The notes under the pieces are model-generated. The model saw only the letters and a list, made by a program, of their open reading frames with translations. It was not told the origin of the DNA and ran no database searches. The position numbers and the translations under genes were made by a program. A stretch of 64,000 nucleotides of DNA from Neonectria sp. B-13. Lineage: Eukaryota > Ascomycota > Sordariomycetes > Hypocreales > Nectriaceae. Shown in pieces: positions 10,757-21,666 of this stretch (positions are counted from its first letter, which is position 1; the number at the start of each line of letters is the position of its first letter). The stretch is from contig NOKP01000031.1 of assembly GCA_002682825.1 (NCBI GenBank), positions 472,639 to 536,638 of the forward strand, read 5' to 3'.

Positions 10757-13092
10757 ATGATGGGGCTATATGTCCAACCAACCCTTGTTGAGAATGGAGG
10801 AACAAAGTCTCCTTGGGGCCAGAACTTCAAAGCCTTCGCTGGCTGGTTCAAGGCCGAGGATGATGACCAACTTCATTTGTCCTACGGCCACGATGTTTCA
10901 CCCAGCCACAAAAGCATGGTCAACTCGACAGTAGTAGAAATCTCGCCTCGAATCACATGGACAAATCCTTCAGCATACCAACACTCAACGAAAGAGTGGG
11001 TTACGAAGATACTGGAGTTGGGCTTGAAGAGGACGGAACAAACAATTGAGGACTGGTATTGTCATCTGGTTTTTCTTCTTCCGTTCCTGCTTAGACCCAA
11101 AGCCTTTGGGCTAAGAAACCTCTTTTCCACCCACCGGCTTCCCCTCGACGCCAACAAGTGGCTGTCCATGATCCCAGAAGGGCACCACAGCTGCTTCTAC
11201 TGCCAAAACCTGTTCATCGACGGAAGGCAGCTAGAGCCGGCAATCGAGCACAAGAGTAGAGTGTTTACCATGGCAGATGTAAATGAAGCCGTCGCGGGTA
11301 ACTGTACAGTTTTCAGGTGGCTGGAGCAAAGCGCACAGAGGTTCAGTCTACACAACGACGCTGAGAGTAGTTTTTCTCTCGGGCTCATGCACCCTCATGG
11401 AAGCAGGAACGACATCTCGTCAATTAAGTTTACATCTAGCCACGACTTCCACGAACCCCATAGCTCGATGAGAACTTTTGTGAGCAGTGGTAAGAGCCCT
11501 TGTGGCATCGATGACCGCTCTAGCTGACAGACACATTAGACACACCTGCTGCCGAGTACATTAACGGCCGACCACTGAATAGCGACGTCGCATCTGAGGA
11601 GAATTTCAAGCTGTCTATCAAGTGGCTTGAGGAATGTCACCGAGCACATGTGCCGTGTCGAGGCTCCAACAGAGGATATATGCCAACGCGCGTACTCAAG
11701 ATCGAAGGCGACAAGGTCAATCTGATGGAGACTGAAGGAAACCAAGAAGGGAAATACGCCGCTTTGAGTTACTGCTGGGGAGGCAGCCAGGACTTCACGT
11801 TGACTACCAATAACCTCGCCACCTGCCTCCGCAACATTCCTATCAGCAAGCTGCCTCAGACAATCAAGGACGCCGTAACCGTCACTAAGGAATTGGGGTT
11901 GAGCTACCTCTGGGTCGACTCCCTCTGCACTATCCAGGACGACAACAAAGACCAGGAAAAGGAGATCAAGCTCATGTCCGACGTCTACGAGACAGCATAC
12001 GTCACAATCTCGGCAGCCAGCGCCAAAAGCTGCCGAGATGGGTTTCTCGCTCCTCGACAACCCGAGCTCGCCACGATCCCATACATCCTACCGAGTGGGG
12101 AACTAGGCGCGTTGAATCTCCACCAAGGCCTCGATGCAGCGGACGAGCCTATTCACAGCCGAGCTTGGACGTTGCAAGAGCACATCAACGCCTGCCGTAT
12201 CCTTGAGTACGGGACGCAGCAGCTGAGGAGGATCTGCCGAGATCCACGACAGAGCACGGGTCTGCAAGGACTGAAACAGCTTGCGCCACGAGTAGACCCG
12301 GCCGTGTTTGGCAAGTGTATCTCGGAAATTTGGAGAGAACCCGAGAAAGTCTTGCACCATTGCTGGCAACCTTTGGTGAGAAACTACACGCAGAGATCCC
12401 TTCAGATTCCCGAAGACAAGCCCCTGGCGATACACGCGATAGCGATGGAGTACAAGAAGAAGATGCACTCGGAATACAAAGCCGGGCTCTGGAGGAGGTC
12501 TCTCAAGCAGGAGTTGCTCTGGCAGAGGGATATGTCTGATACATCCAGACAGCCACGTCGTCTGGACTATCGCTGTCCCTCGTGGACGTGGCTTTCTGTT
12601 GACTCTGCTGTCATCACCTGGGATGTACCACGGACCGATATAGCAGACGAATTACTCAAGGTTGTCCACTGCCATGCCAATGATCGGCTGTGGTATGAAG
12701 AGGAATTGCCGGACCCGTCGGAAGTCGAAGTTGGTCACCCGGATATCAGCTATTTGTGCGTGGAAGGTCGCACGAGACAGGCACTATGGATCCCAAAGCA
12801 GGGAATACTGGTGCCCGATGGTAAGACGAAAGACAGGCCATTTGCAAATGTCGTGGTCGATGTGCCTGGGGAGGTAGATCTCTCCAACGCGGACGAAGTT
12901 GTGGTTACATGTCTGGAGATTGTCAAAGGTGTTGCCGGCTTGGTCCTTCTTAACTCAAACAGGCCATGTCGTATCGCAGGGTTTCAACGTGTGGGACTGT
13001 GGACTATTTGTCACAGTAAAGATCAACAAGAGAAAGGCAAAGAGGTAAATTGGTTTGCAACTGGGAAAAGGACTCGTCTTTACCTCTATTGA
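10757..13092 (+). CDS. HET-domain protein (heterokaryon-incompatibility type)
   Basis: Two exons, 10757-11489 and 11531-13092, joined by a 41-nt intron (gtaaga...ctgacag), giving 764 residues. The N-terminal 245 residues have a small Cys motif (CFYCQNLFIDGR) often seen ahead of HET. The HET domain follows with its hallmark blocks: KYAALSYCWGGS, LPQTIKDAVTVTKELGLSYLWVDSLCTIQD and YETAYVTISAASA, then the SRAWTLQEHINACRILEYG block. HET proteins trigger regulated cell death when incompatible hyphae fuse or, more broadly, after immune-like recognition; the domain has a TIR-like fold in current literature. Specific partner unknown. The stop codon is followed directly by non-coding sequence. Confidence 0.9.
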
Positions 13093-13533
13093 TGGGAATA
13101 CAAATGTTCGATTTCTAAATATCCCGGACTAGCAAACCCAGTTTGAAGATCCCTGGTTGCAATGGTAAGTCTTCCAGGTTGAGTGATCCTAACACTATCG
13201 CAGACCCTAAAGCCATTCACATATCGTGTACATTATACGAAGTCTTGTTGGGATCGGTCCATTTGAAAGGAGTGCGCAAATACTCGAACCTAAGAATTGA
13301 TGTATTTGGTGCGGGGATGCCCAAGGGTTCTCAGCATAAGTAATTCAGAATGAAATACCTGTACAAATATACATGTGAAGCAATGAGAGTTGTGGTAATA
13401 AAAGCCTCGGTTGATGTTTCACGTTACTTAGTTGGCTCTTCAGGCGCTAAAGTGGACAAACAGACAATAGTTTGCAGAGGCATAATAGTAATAGCTCAAC
13501 AAAGATGTTCACAGGAAGTTTAGTCTACTCAAT
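13093..13533. other. Intergenic, convergent 3' ends
   Basis: Lies between the 3' ends of the HET gene and the hydrolase gene. It probably holds both 3' UTRs; nothing else seen. Confidence 0.5.
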
Positions 13534-14615
13534 CTAGGACTTTTCTTTAGCCACAGATTGAAGAAAGTCGATGGCATTCCTCAAGCTCTCAAAATTCGCG
13601 ACCTTCTCCCCGCTTGATTTCTCAACATCAACGTTGCCAGGTCGGACATCGAAACCATGGTCGCCATCCTCCGGAAACTCCGTCTGCACTCGGACTCCGG
13701 CGGCTCGGAGCTTTTCTGCAGCCTGCACACTGGGCTCTACCGGCACAGCGGAGTCATTCTTGCCGTGGATCAGCATCGTGGGAGGTAGCTTCGAGAGGTT
13801 TCCGAATGTCATAGGAAACAAGTTCCTGAGATGCTGCGGGATCGCTTCAGCCCCTTCCTTGGCTACTGAACGCCCAAGGCCCTCAACACCAGTCATGTAG
13901 TCCAAGTACAAGGCATCGATATGAAGGGCCGAGGCCAATGACACCCTGGTATCCGCAGGATCTTCACGTAACGGATATCCAGATAACACCGGCCTCTTAT
14001 CGTCCTGAGTGGTTATCGGGAATTCGGCCAACACGGGACTCGTTTCAAACACCGGCCCCCCAAAAATGCCAGTTCCGGGGGTAGTGTATCGAGAATATGT
14101 AGCATCCAGCATGCCGTAAATCAGCAAAAGAGCGCTGGGCTGCTTGGTGACGGTTGCGGCTGTTGCCAACGCCAGATAGCCTCCTGCGCTTGATCCTGCC
14201 ACCAGGACTGAGCCGACTTTGCAGCCAAGCTCTTGTGGAAGAGACGACAGGACCCATTCGTAAGCATCCACGGCGTCTTCGAGCGAGCTTTGGGCGGTGG
14301 TCTCTGGGATCAAGCGATAGTCGGGAGTGACGAAGATCCATTTTCGAGAGGCGCAGGCGTTTACAAGCCAGTACGGGACGAAAGAGTATCGATCGCCGAA
14401 AATCTAGCAAGAGAGTTAATACTGCGTCATTCGGAGCGCCGTCAAGTACCCACCAAAAAACCACCGTGATAATGCAGGAGCACGGTGCTCGGCGATGCAT
14501 CGTCTATCTGCTCCGGATACACGACGTCAAGCTTGATGTTGCCGTCCCGAGTGGATTTGAAGCTAAGCGTTTTGGACTTGTACCCGTCGAGGCCGGAGAG
14601 CGGAAATGAGTCCAT
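13534..14615 (-). CDS. Alpha/beta hydrolase, hormone-sensitive-lipase-like esterase
   Basis: Exons 14615-14454 (54 codons) and 14403-13534, with a 50-nt intron (gtgggt...ttgctag), giving 343 residues. The first exon ends at the oxyanion-hole motif HYHGGFL and the second begins after it, so the splice is well supported. The nucleophile elbow is AGSSAGGYLAL (GxSxG), the acid lies in LIHGKNDSAVPVEPS, and the histidine in FPEDGDHGFDV; this is the complete triad of the HSL/alpha-beta hydrolase-3 type. Likely a cytosolic carboxyl esterase or lactonase; no signal peptide. Substrate unknown. No biosynthetic neighbour argues for a specific pathway. Confidence 0.9.
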
Positions 14616-15096
14616 ATTTGGAAAATGTTTCGATATTCGAGGTAGCTGTGATTCTGTGAAGAGGTAAACAAGCTTGCTTTGCGTGAACAGAACCGTGCGT
14701 TGAGGGGAACAGGATGGCGTTCAGTCCGGAAGTGCGGCAACCCGCATGTTATTATTAATCCAAATCTTGGTGCTAAAAATAAGTCTTGTGGAGCATAACC
14801 TCGACGTCCCGGCATTAGCTTTGGGCCGGAACTGGCTCGGCTTCTCGGAACCGGGCGTTTCAGGATGCCTGCGTCTTACATCCAGGGCACTTATCTCTTC
14901 CATAATGATGTTCTGTTCAAGATGTCCAGCCAGATGATTATCAGTGATTCGGGACTTATTACGATGAAGTCGATAGACTATGCCTGGAATGCAAGTCACC
15001 AAATAATTCACAGAGTTCGCAATTGTATGGCTGAAATCCCAGGGGTATCATAAGATAGCAAGTAACAAACGCATCTACGCTCATAGTTTCGGAAGC
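14616..15096. other. Intergenic, nothing recognised
   Basis: 5' flank of the hydrolase gene and 3' flank of the next minus-strand gene. No motif beyond ordinary promoter-like sequence. Confidence 0.45.
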
Positions 15097-16251
15097 CTAA
15101 CTGACCTCCACCCTCTTACCCGACCTTTTCAGACCAACTCTGTGCTTTGGATACTCTTCTAGGGCTCCAAGATGCACAGCTCCATTCAACCCCTCTGCTC
15201 TGAAGAGCTTCCTCACCTCATCATCCTCTGTCAGCGTCAAAGACCGGAGCTCATCACTCATTCCATCGTAGTTGGCTTGCGTGAGACACTGCCAAGCATT
15301 ATCTCCAACGCGAGAAACCTCTGTTCTCGTGAGGAACACAAACGAGATGAAAGTGACCAGAATAAGATGGACAATCAACAGTCCAATCACCACGCCCAGC
15401 CCCCAAAACGTCTTGGGGAACTGCGCACTCCGAAACCAAGATATCATGGCGCTGTCGCCGACGTCAAAGTATGCAAGCATATCATAGTACGCCATGCGGC
15501 CGATGAGTGTGAAGTACGCTTGCCAGGCAAGCGCCGAATTACCTGTGGCCCTCAGAACATCTTGGAAGATCTGAAGCTGAAGCTGGTTGCTGTATTGATA
15601 CGAGATTCGAGCCGTGTCTGGAGACTGGAACTGGAGCCCACACCCACCACACATGAACATGCCAAACGAATACATGCTCTTGATGTCCTGGCGAACGAAG
15701 TTCTGGTTGGGGAAAGATATGTTCGTCCACCCGTGAGATTTCGACTCGTCGTACCAGACTTTGACTTGGTTTCGCAGCTGCTGTGGCGTTGTTTCCAGCT
15801 TCATAATGGCCCGCTCTGCCTGTTGCTTGCCGCGTTTTTCCACCACACCAAGCTGTTGGCGGACTCCTTCGGTTCCAAACAATCTGCTCGTGACGTTCCA
15901 AGCGTTTAAATCAGGCTCTGGAGCTGCGATGTCGGTACTGATGGTGACGTTCGCGTCGACCGAGGTAAAGGAATCATAGCACAGTGACACCGAGACGTGC
16001 CATCCCTCTATTCTAGGGATGGTGAAGACCAGCCACTCATCCCGCGGCGTTATCACAAGTTTGTTCAAGTTTTGGTCAGCGCTGAAGCAGAAGTTCTTTG
16101 GGCTGTCAGGGACCGAGGCGTTGATGAGAGTTTGTATGTTCGCGGAGGAGGTTATGTTGAGAACCTGGTAGCTTCGGCCTGTAAGCAGCGGAATGTCGTC
16201 GTTATCCTGTTGGTACGTCAATCCATACGCGAGATTGTCTGGATTTGACAT
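15097..16251 (-). CDS. Fungal membrane glycoprotein, C-terminal part; 5' end uncertain
   Basis: The first in-frame ATG of the open frame is at 16251 (384 codons). The protein has an extracellular-looking part with several N-x-S/T sites and a conserved CGGCGLQFQSP motif, then AYFTLIGRMAYYDMLAYFD, one strong membrane helix (GLGVVIGLLIVHLILVTFISFVFL) and a cytosolic tail starting NAWQCLTQ. This matches the C-terminal half of a widespread uncharacterised family of large fungal membrane proteins; relatives are longer at the N-terminus. A matching upstream fragment in another frame lies at 16202-16416 (TPIAYAHDAGEWN, LDPRYPS, ELRVHDV), but I could not join it with a convincing canonical intron. The gene is therefore either wrongly modelled at the 5' end or truncated by decay. 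Function unknown. Confidence 0.6.
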   Translation of the reverse strand: MSNPDNLAYGLTYQQDNDDIPLLTGRSYQVLNITSSANIQTLINASVPDSPKNFCFSADQNLNKLVITPRDEWLVFTIPRIEGWHVSVSLCYDSFTSVDANVTISTDIAAPEPDLNAWNVTSRLFGTEGVRQQLGVVEKRGKQQAERAIMKLETTPQQLRNQVKVWYDESKSHGWTNISFPNQNFVRQDIKSMYSFGMFMCGGCGLQFQSPDTARISYQYSNQLQLQIFQDVLRATGNSALAWQAYFTLIGRMAYYDMLAYFDVGDSAMISWFRSAQFPKTFWGLGVVIGLLIVHLILVTFISFVFLTRTEVSRVGDNAWQCLTQANYDGMSDELRSLTLTEDDEVRKLFRAEGLNGAVHLGALEEYPKHRVGLKRSGKRVEVS

Positions 16252-16809
16252 CGTGAACTCTGAGTTCTTTTTTGAGGATGCTTGGATACCGTGGATCCAG
16301 AGAGGAGACGAGTCCAGGGCCAAAGTACATGAGCTTCTGAATCACATTCCACTCGCCAGCATCGTGAGCGTAGGCTATCGGCGTTGCCCAGGTCATGTCT
16401 ACGCACGAAGAATCGACTTAGCCGAACGGCACTCATAGCCGCAGAAACCGCCTTGCGAAGCGGTCACAAACACAACCTATCCGCCTGGAATATGCACGCA
16501 ACCACCGTGTCGAAGCGCTATTGGACATTGCATCCAGTGCAAAGCCGCTAGGGGATCCAGCCCTACCCGCACAATGATTCCAAAGAACCCGGCGTCATGT
16601 TCGTGCTCAGCTCTAGTCACGTTTCGGGTTGCACTTCGTTTATTCTCGAATCAGCGGGTTGATAAGTTGTGGCCCAACGCAACAGACACTGCCCCTGCTA
16701 GGACGACTCAAGATGCAACGTCAATCTCACCCGCGCGCTTCTATTCTCAGTTGTGACCGGGAGCCGCAGCTGCTTCAACCTGTTGCAGCCAATGACGGAA
16801 TACACCAAA
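16252..16809. other. Probable 5' fragment of the membrane-protein gene, then intergenic
   Basis: Minus-strand positions 16416-16202 encode TPIAYAHDAGEWN...MYFGPGLVSSLDPRYPSI...ELRVHDV, which resembles the region just upstream of the C-terminal half in relatives. The frame opens after a stop near 16416, right behind an AG that could be a splice acceptor. Further upstream I see no convincing N-terminal exon. 16440-16809 otherwise shows nothing. Confidence 0.35.
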
Positions 16810-17397
16810 TCAGGCATCTGTCTTCACGATACCTCCGTCTTTACCTTCGGTCCCGTCACGAACGCCCACGTACAAAATGTCGTGTAAGGTCTGCCTCCAT
16901 TCCCCAGCTCCATTGTCCTCCTTGTCCAGCTTCCACCAGTACTTCGCCCTGACCAGCAGCCCTCTATCACTGCCGTCGTCGTCCCATATGTCGACCTTGA
17001 TGCCCACCCAGTTCTCAGCCTTCGCTTTCTCCTGCACCTCGGCGACAGAGGAGAAGCCGGCCGGACCGACGTGTTCCACCGTGCCAAAGTCCTTGGCCTC
17101 GTCTGCGGTGAGGGGTAGGACCGTGTAGTATCCGGTCCTCGTCGTCGAGCTGATGTCCTGGTCGGCATCTAGATGGCCAGCCTCCCGAAGGATGCCGTTG
17201 ACCAGTGGTCCGGACTCTTGGAGGTAACGGACGATGGTTGCCCTATCCCGGGCGGCGTAGCTGGGATCAGGACGGCATATCTGGTGACAGTCCTGGGTGT
17301 AGAAGAGTCCTTTCTGTTCGAGGTCCTGCGTCTGTCGATACTTGGCGTATAGATCGCACAGGTGGGGGAAAACGTCTGAGGAGGTTTGAGAAGTCAT
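16810..17397 (-). CDS. SnoaL/NTF2-like fold small protein
   Basis: Single exon of 195 residues from ATG 17397. The N-terminal helix region LYAKYRQTQDLEQKGLFYTQDCHQICRPDPSYAARDRATIVRYL is typical of the NTF2/SnoaL-like alpha+beta cone fold, in which an N-terminal helix carries the conserved RPDPS turn. The later strands GWVGIKVDIW-like, LLVRAKYWWKL and WRQTLHDILYVG complete the barrel, and the protein ends after a DGTEGKDGG turn. Homologues are common in ascomycetes and uncharacterised; some SnoaL-like proteins are cyclases or isomerases in polyketide pathways, but no polyketide gene is near. No signal peptide. Confidence 0.75.
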   Translation of the reverse strand: MTSQTSSDVFPHLCDLYAKYRQTQDLEQKGLFYTQDCHQICRPDPSYAARDRATIVRYLQESGPLVNGILREAGHLDADQDISSTTRTGYYTVLPLTADEAKDFGTVEHVGPAGFSSVAEVQEKAKAENWVGIKVDIWDDDGSDRGLLVRAKYWWKLDKEDNGAGEWRQTLHDILYVGVRDGTEGKDGGIVKTDA

Positions 17398-17928
17398 CTT
17401 TGCGGTGAAGACAGAGGACACGTGTGAAGGAGAGGATGAAGATGGCTAACTTATATGTCACTAAGTCTTCAGCACGTGGTGAGATGGTCGCCCTATTAAT
17501 CCATCAACCAAACGCTTAGCCGAGTAACTCATTGTAAGAGTCACCGTACAGTCATTACAGCAACGTATCCTGAAGATAAGCTGTTCATTGACAGAAACGT
17601 GTCCGTATTGGTGTTGGTATGGGCAGCACCGGGTAGGACGGTGGCTGGAATGCGCCGCTTCGCCTTAACAGTCCATCCGGTGTTTTAGTGCAGGCTACAG
17701 GGCATCTAGCGCGCCTGATCCCCTGTAAGCAGTCTTCTATAGCGCACGATGCCCTAAGCCTGCAGCGATCACCCACCAACACCCCGCACTGAGCCACTGG
17801 ATCCTCGCAGCACCAGCCTCAACACGTGTCCACGCCGATTCAACGTCAGTACCTAGGTATCAACACCAACATCACTCGCATCCCTCTTAACCCTCTGCAT
17901 CACCAACACCCTCACACCAGCGGCAACC
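17398..17928. other. Divergent intergenic region
   Basis: Shared 5' flank of the SnoaL-like gene (minus) and RFT1 (plus). It carries CAC-rich leader sequence immediately before the RFT1 start. No further element recognised. Confidence 0.5.
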
Positions 17929-19691
17929 ATGCCGTCCTCACCCGGCCCTACCGGCGCCGAAAAGCCCGCCCCCACCGCCAGCCCATCCATGCTCAAGGGC
18001 GCCTCGCTGCTCATCGTCCTGCAGATCGCCTCGCGCCTCGTCACCTTCATCGCCAACCAGCTGCTGCTGCGCTTCCTCACCGCGCCGCTGCTCGGCCTGT
18101 CCACCCAGCTCGAGGTCTACTACCTGTCCGTGCTCTTCTTCGCGCGTGAGAGTCTCCGCGTCGCCATCCAGCGCCAGGGCAGCCGCCGTGATGATGCGCC
18201 GGCCAAAGACGCCGCTGCCACCGAGAGCCAGGCCGTCGTCAACCTCGGATACCTCGCCATTGGCCTTGGAACCGCCGTCAGTCTGAGCCTTGGGTGGATG
18301 TACCTCGCCTCCGCCAACGAGACTACTCTCACGACCCCGTATCTCGTCCACTCGCTGTACCTCTACGGCATCGCAGCCATGGTCGAGCTGCTCTCGGAGC
18401 CGTGCTTCGTGCTCATGCAGATGCGCCTGCAGTTCGGCACCCGCGCTGCCGCCGAGTCCATCGCCACCTTTCTCCGCTGCTTCGTCGTCTTCGGTTCCGC
18501 TGTATGGGCGTCCAAGCAGCAGCGCGACCTCGGTGTGCTGCCCTTTGCGCTGGGCCAGATGACGTACGGCGTCGCGCTGCTGCTCGTCTATCTCGTCTCC
18601 AGCTACCGCCTGGCCTCATCCGTGGGCTTCTCCATCTTTCCCAAGTCCATGTCGGCGACAAAGGATTCGCGGTTCTGGGGATCTTACTTTGATAGGCCGA
18701 CCATGAGTCTCGCCGGGAGCATGATGGCCCAGAGCGTCGTGAAGCATCTACTCACCCAGGGCGACACCTTTCTCATCTCCATGCTAGCCAGCACCCAAGT
18801 TCAAGGCGTGTACGCGCTGGCCAATAACTACGGCGGTCTTCTGGCTCGTCTACTCTTCCAGCCCGTCGAGGAGAGCAGCCGAAGCTACTTCTCCCGTCTG
18901 CTGTCATCCCCGGAATCACGAGCGCCCATCCCAGCAGGCGACAAAGCACCAGCTCAGGCTTCACCGGCCGTGAAGGAGGCCCGACAAAATCTGCGCACTC
19001 TTCTCCGTCTCTACATCCTTCTCTCTGTTATCATTATCAACATCGGCCCGTTCGCTGCGCCTCCTTTGCTGGCCATCGTCGCTGGCAAGAGCTGGGCGGG
19101 CTCCGGCGCCGGCGATGTGCTGGCAGCGTATTGTTTCTACATTCCCTTCCTCGCTCTCAACGGCCTGACCGAATCGTTCGTCGCATCTGTCGCGACAGAG
19201 GCCGAAGTCCATCGCCAGTCGGGCTGGATGGGCGCCTTCTCTGTAGCTTTTGCCTCGTCGGCGTTTATCTTCATGCGCGTCTTCCCACTGGGCGCGGTCG
19301 GGCTGGTGGTGGCCAACATGATCAACATGTTCTGCCGCATAATCTGGAGCAGCGTCTTCATCAACCGCTTCTTCCATCGACATGGCGTCGACTTTGGCTT
19401 CAGGACGCTGCTGCCCGATGGCGCAACGAGTGTTACGGCTCCGGTGGCCACAGCTCTGGTTCTAAGACATCTCCAGGTCCACAAGGGCGCAGAGGACGAG
19501 CCCATCAAAACTCTCATCAAAATTGCCGGTCCGACAATCCCTGTATTGCTTCTTATGTACGTTTTACAAACCCGAAAACCGCATCCCGCAACGTGCAACG
19601 TCTAACAATTCACTGCAGCCTATTCTTCGAGCGCCGTTTTATCCTCGAGTGCCTCCAACACGTCCGCGGCCGCAAAGCCGCCAAACAATGA
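17929..19691 (+). CDS. RFT1: RFT1, ER membrane protein of N-glycan lipid-linked oligosaccharide assembly
   Basis: Exon 1 is 17929-19556, the intron 19557-19618 (gtacgt...TCTAAC...ctgcag), exon 2 19619-19691; 566 residues. The N-terminus has the Rft1 signature: a first helix [28 protein letters not shown], then [21 protein letters not shown]. Many further membrane helices follow, with the conserved loop [49 protein letters not shown]. The short last exon restores the LFFERRF end expected of the family. Rft1 is needed for Man5GlcNAc2-PP-dolichol to reach the ER lumen; whether it is the flippase itself is disputed. Length fits. Its 3' end faces DBP3, only 62 bp away. Confidence 0.95.
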
Positions 19692-19753
19692 TTCGCATGC
19701 TCATTGATCCACAAGCTCGTCGATCATAATGCCCACCTTTCCACAGCGATTCT

Positions 19754-21666
19754 CTAATCAAACGTAATCTTGGTCGACTTCGCGTTCGGGTCGACGTCCC
19801 TGAAAAAGGCACCGTACATGTCGTGAGCCTTCTTCTTGACCGTGGTTCCGAACTTGAGGAGGTCTTCGGGGACCTTCTGGTTGGCGCCCTTGAGAATGTT
19901 GACGAGGCTATAGAGTGTAAGTACTTGTTTCCTCAAACATCTGAGGCAGGATACTTACGAGCCAGAGTGAGCCTTGTCTTGGACGGTAAACATGGTAATG
20001 GCCTCGCCAGTCTTACCAGCACGGCCAGTTCGTCCGATACGGTGGACGTAATCCTCGATAGTCAAGGGGAACTAGAACAATGTTAGACAGGCCATCGGAA
20101 ATAAGAGAGAAGGAAGACGCGGCATCAGCCAAGAGGGAGTAAACATACTGTGACGTTAATAACCAACTTGACCTCGGGAATATCCAGGCCTCGGGCGGCA
20201 ACATCGGTAGCGACCAGGACCGGGGTAGTACCAGACTTGAAAGCCTCCAGACTCCTCGTTCGCTGCTCCTGTCGCAGATCACCGTGGATGCCGGCAACGC
20301 GGATGCCCTTGCGGGCCAGGAAGCCCTCGATACGGGTAGCCTCCTTCTTGTAGAGACAGAAGACCAGGATGCGGTCGTCCTTCTGCTTGCCCTGGGTGTG
20401 CTGCTTAAGGATTTCAAGTAGACGGTACTCCTTGTCCCTGGGCTCGACGACCTCGACATGCTGGAGGATACGCGCGTTGGCCTGAAGCTCAACTGCGCCG
20501 TCGGCCGACTCCTTGCCGCCGGGTCCAATGGCGATCTTGACGGGGCTGACCATGAAGGACGAGGCCAAATTCTGCACGGAGGCAGGCCACGTAGCGGTGA
20601 ACATCAGCGTTTGGCGCTCCTCACGGGGCCGGCACTCTCCGAGGATCTGCTTGATGTCGTCCTCGAAACCCTTGTCGAGCATGCGATCGGCCTCATCCAG
20701 TACGGCAAATTTGGCGCCGCTAAGGTCGACGGTACCGTCGGACATGAAGTCCTTGAGACGGCCGGGCGTGGCGACAATGATGTCGGCGCCGCGCCTTAGC
20801 TGCGCGCGCTGATCATCCTTGGAAGCGCCACCGAACAAGCACACGCACTTGAGGTTGACGAGCGACGCGACCTTGGCCATTTGCTCGTGGGTCTGCATGG
20901 CAAGCTCGCGAGTGGGCGAGACAATGACAGCCTTGGTGTGCTTGCCAGTCTCGGCGAGGACGGCCTCGACACAGGGCAGGGCAAAGGCCATGGTCTTTCC
21001 GGAGCCGGTCTCGGCAACGCCGATGGCGTCGCGGGCGGACAGAGTGAAGGGCCAGGACGCGGACTGGATGGGGGTCGGGGTCTTGTAGGCGGCGAAGGGC
21101 GAGGGCTTCTTCTCGAGGAGGTTGGTGGCGGGCAGGTGGCGGAACTCGAGGATGGGGCGGAGGGTGGGCTTGTCGGACTTGGGGTCGGTGATGGTGATTT
21201 CGTTTGTCGACAGGAAGGCGTCGATATCGGCCTGGGGGACGTTGGAGAGGGCCATAGTCTGGACGTAGGCACCGACGGAGAAGGGGACACTGGAGGCGCC
21301 GTTGGAGGAGCCATTGGCATCGGTCTTGGCCTTCTTCTTGTCCTTCTTTTCCTTCTTGGGCTTCTTCTCCTTGGGCGCTTCCTCGACGTCGGCCTCGACC
21401 TCAGCCGGGGCCTCGACCTCCTTCACCTTCTTCTGCTTCTTGTCCTTCTTGGCCTTCTTGACCTCCGGCTCAGCCTCAACCTCGACGTCAACCTCGGCAG
21501 AGCCGTCCTCCTCGTCCTTGCGCTTCTTCTCCCTCCGCTTCTCCTTGCGGTCCTTCTTCTCCTTCTTCAGGCGGGCCTTCTCGACGGCGTCATCGGCCTC
21601 GTCGACCTTGGACTTCTTGGCGGGCCTGTCCTCGCTGTCGGCGAGGGAGTGTTTTGTCGCAGCCAT
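19754..21666 (-). CDS. DBP3: DBP3, DEAD-box ATP-dependent RNA helicase of ribosome biogenesis
   Basis: Exons 21666-20149, 20071-19959 and 19907-19754 give 594 residues. The first about 120 residues are a Lys/Glu-rich nucleolar-type tail with repeated KKEKKDKK. Then come the helicase motifs in order: TPIQSASWP (Q motif), AETGSGKT (I), PTRELA (Ia), ATPGRL (Ib), DEAD (II), FTATWP (III, the SAT equivalent), then LVFCLYKK (IV), [12 protein letters not shown] (V) and, after the first intron, [10 protein letters not shown] (VI). FTATWP in place of SAT and the basic tail fit the Dbp3 group, which acts in early 27S pre-rRNA processing (ITS1 cleavage). The ATG at 21666 is the only candidate start. Confidence 0.93.
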
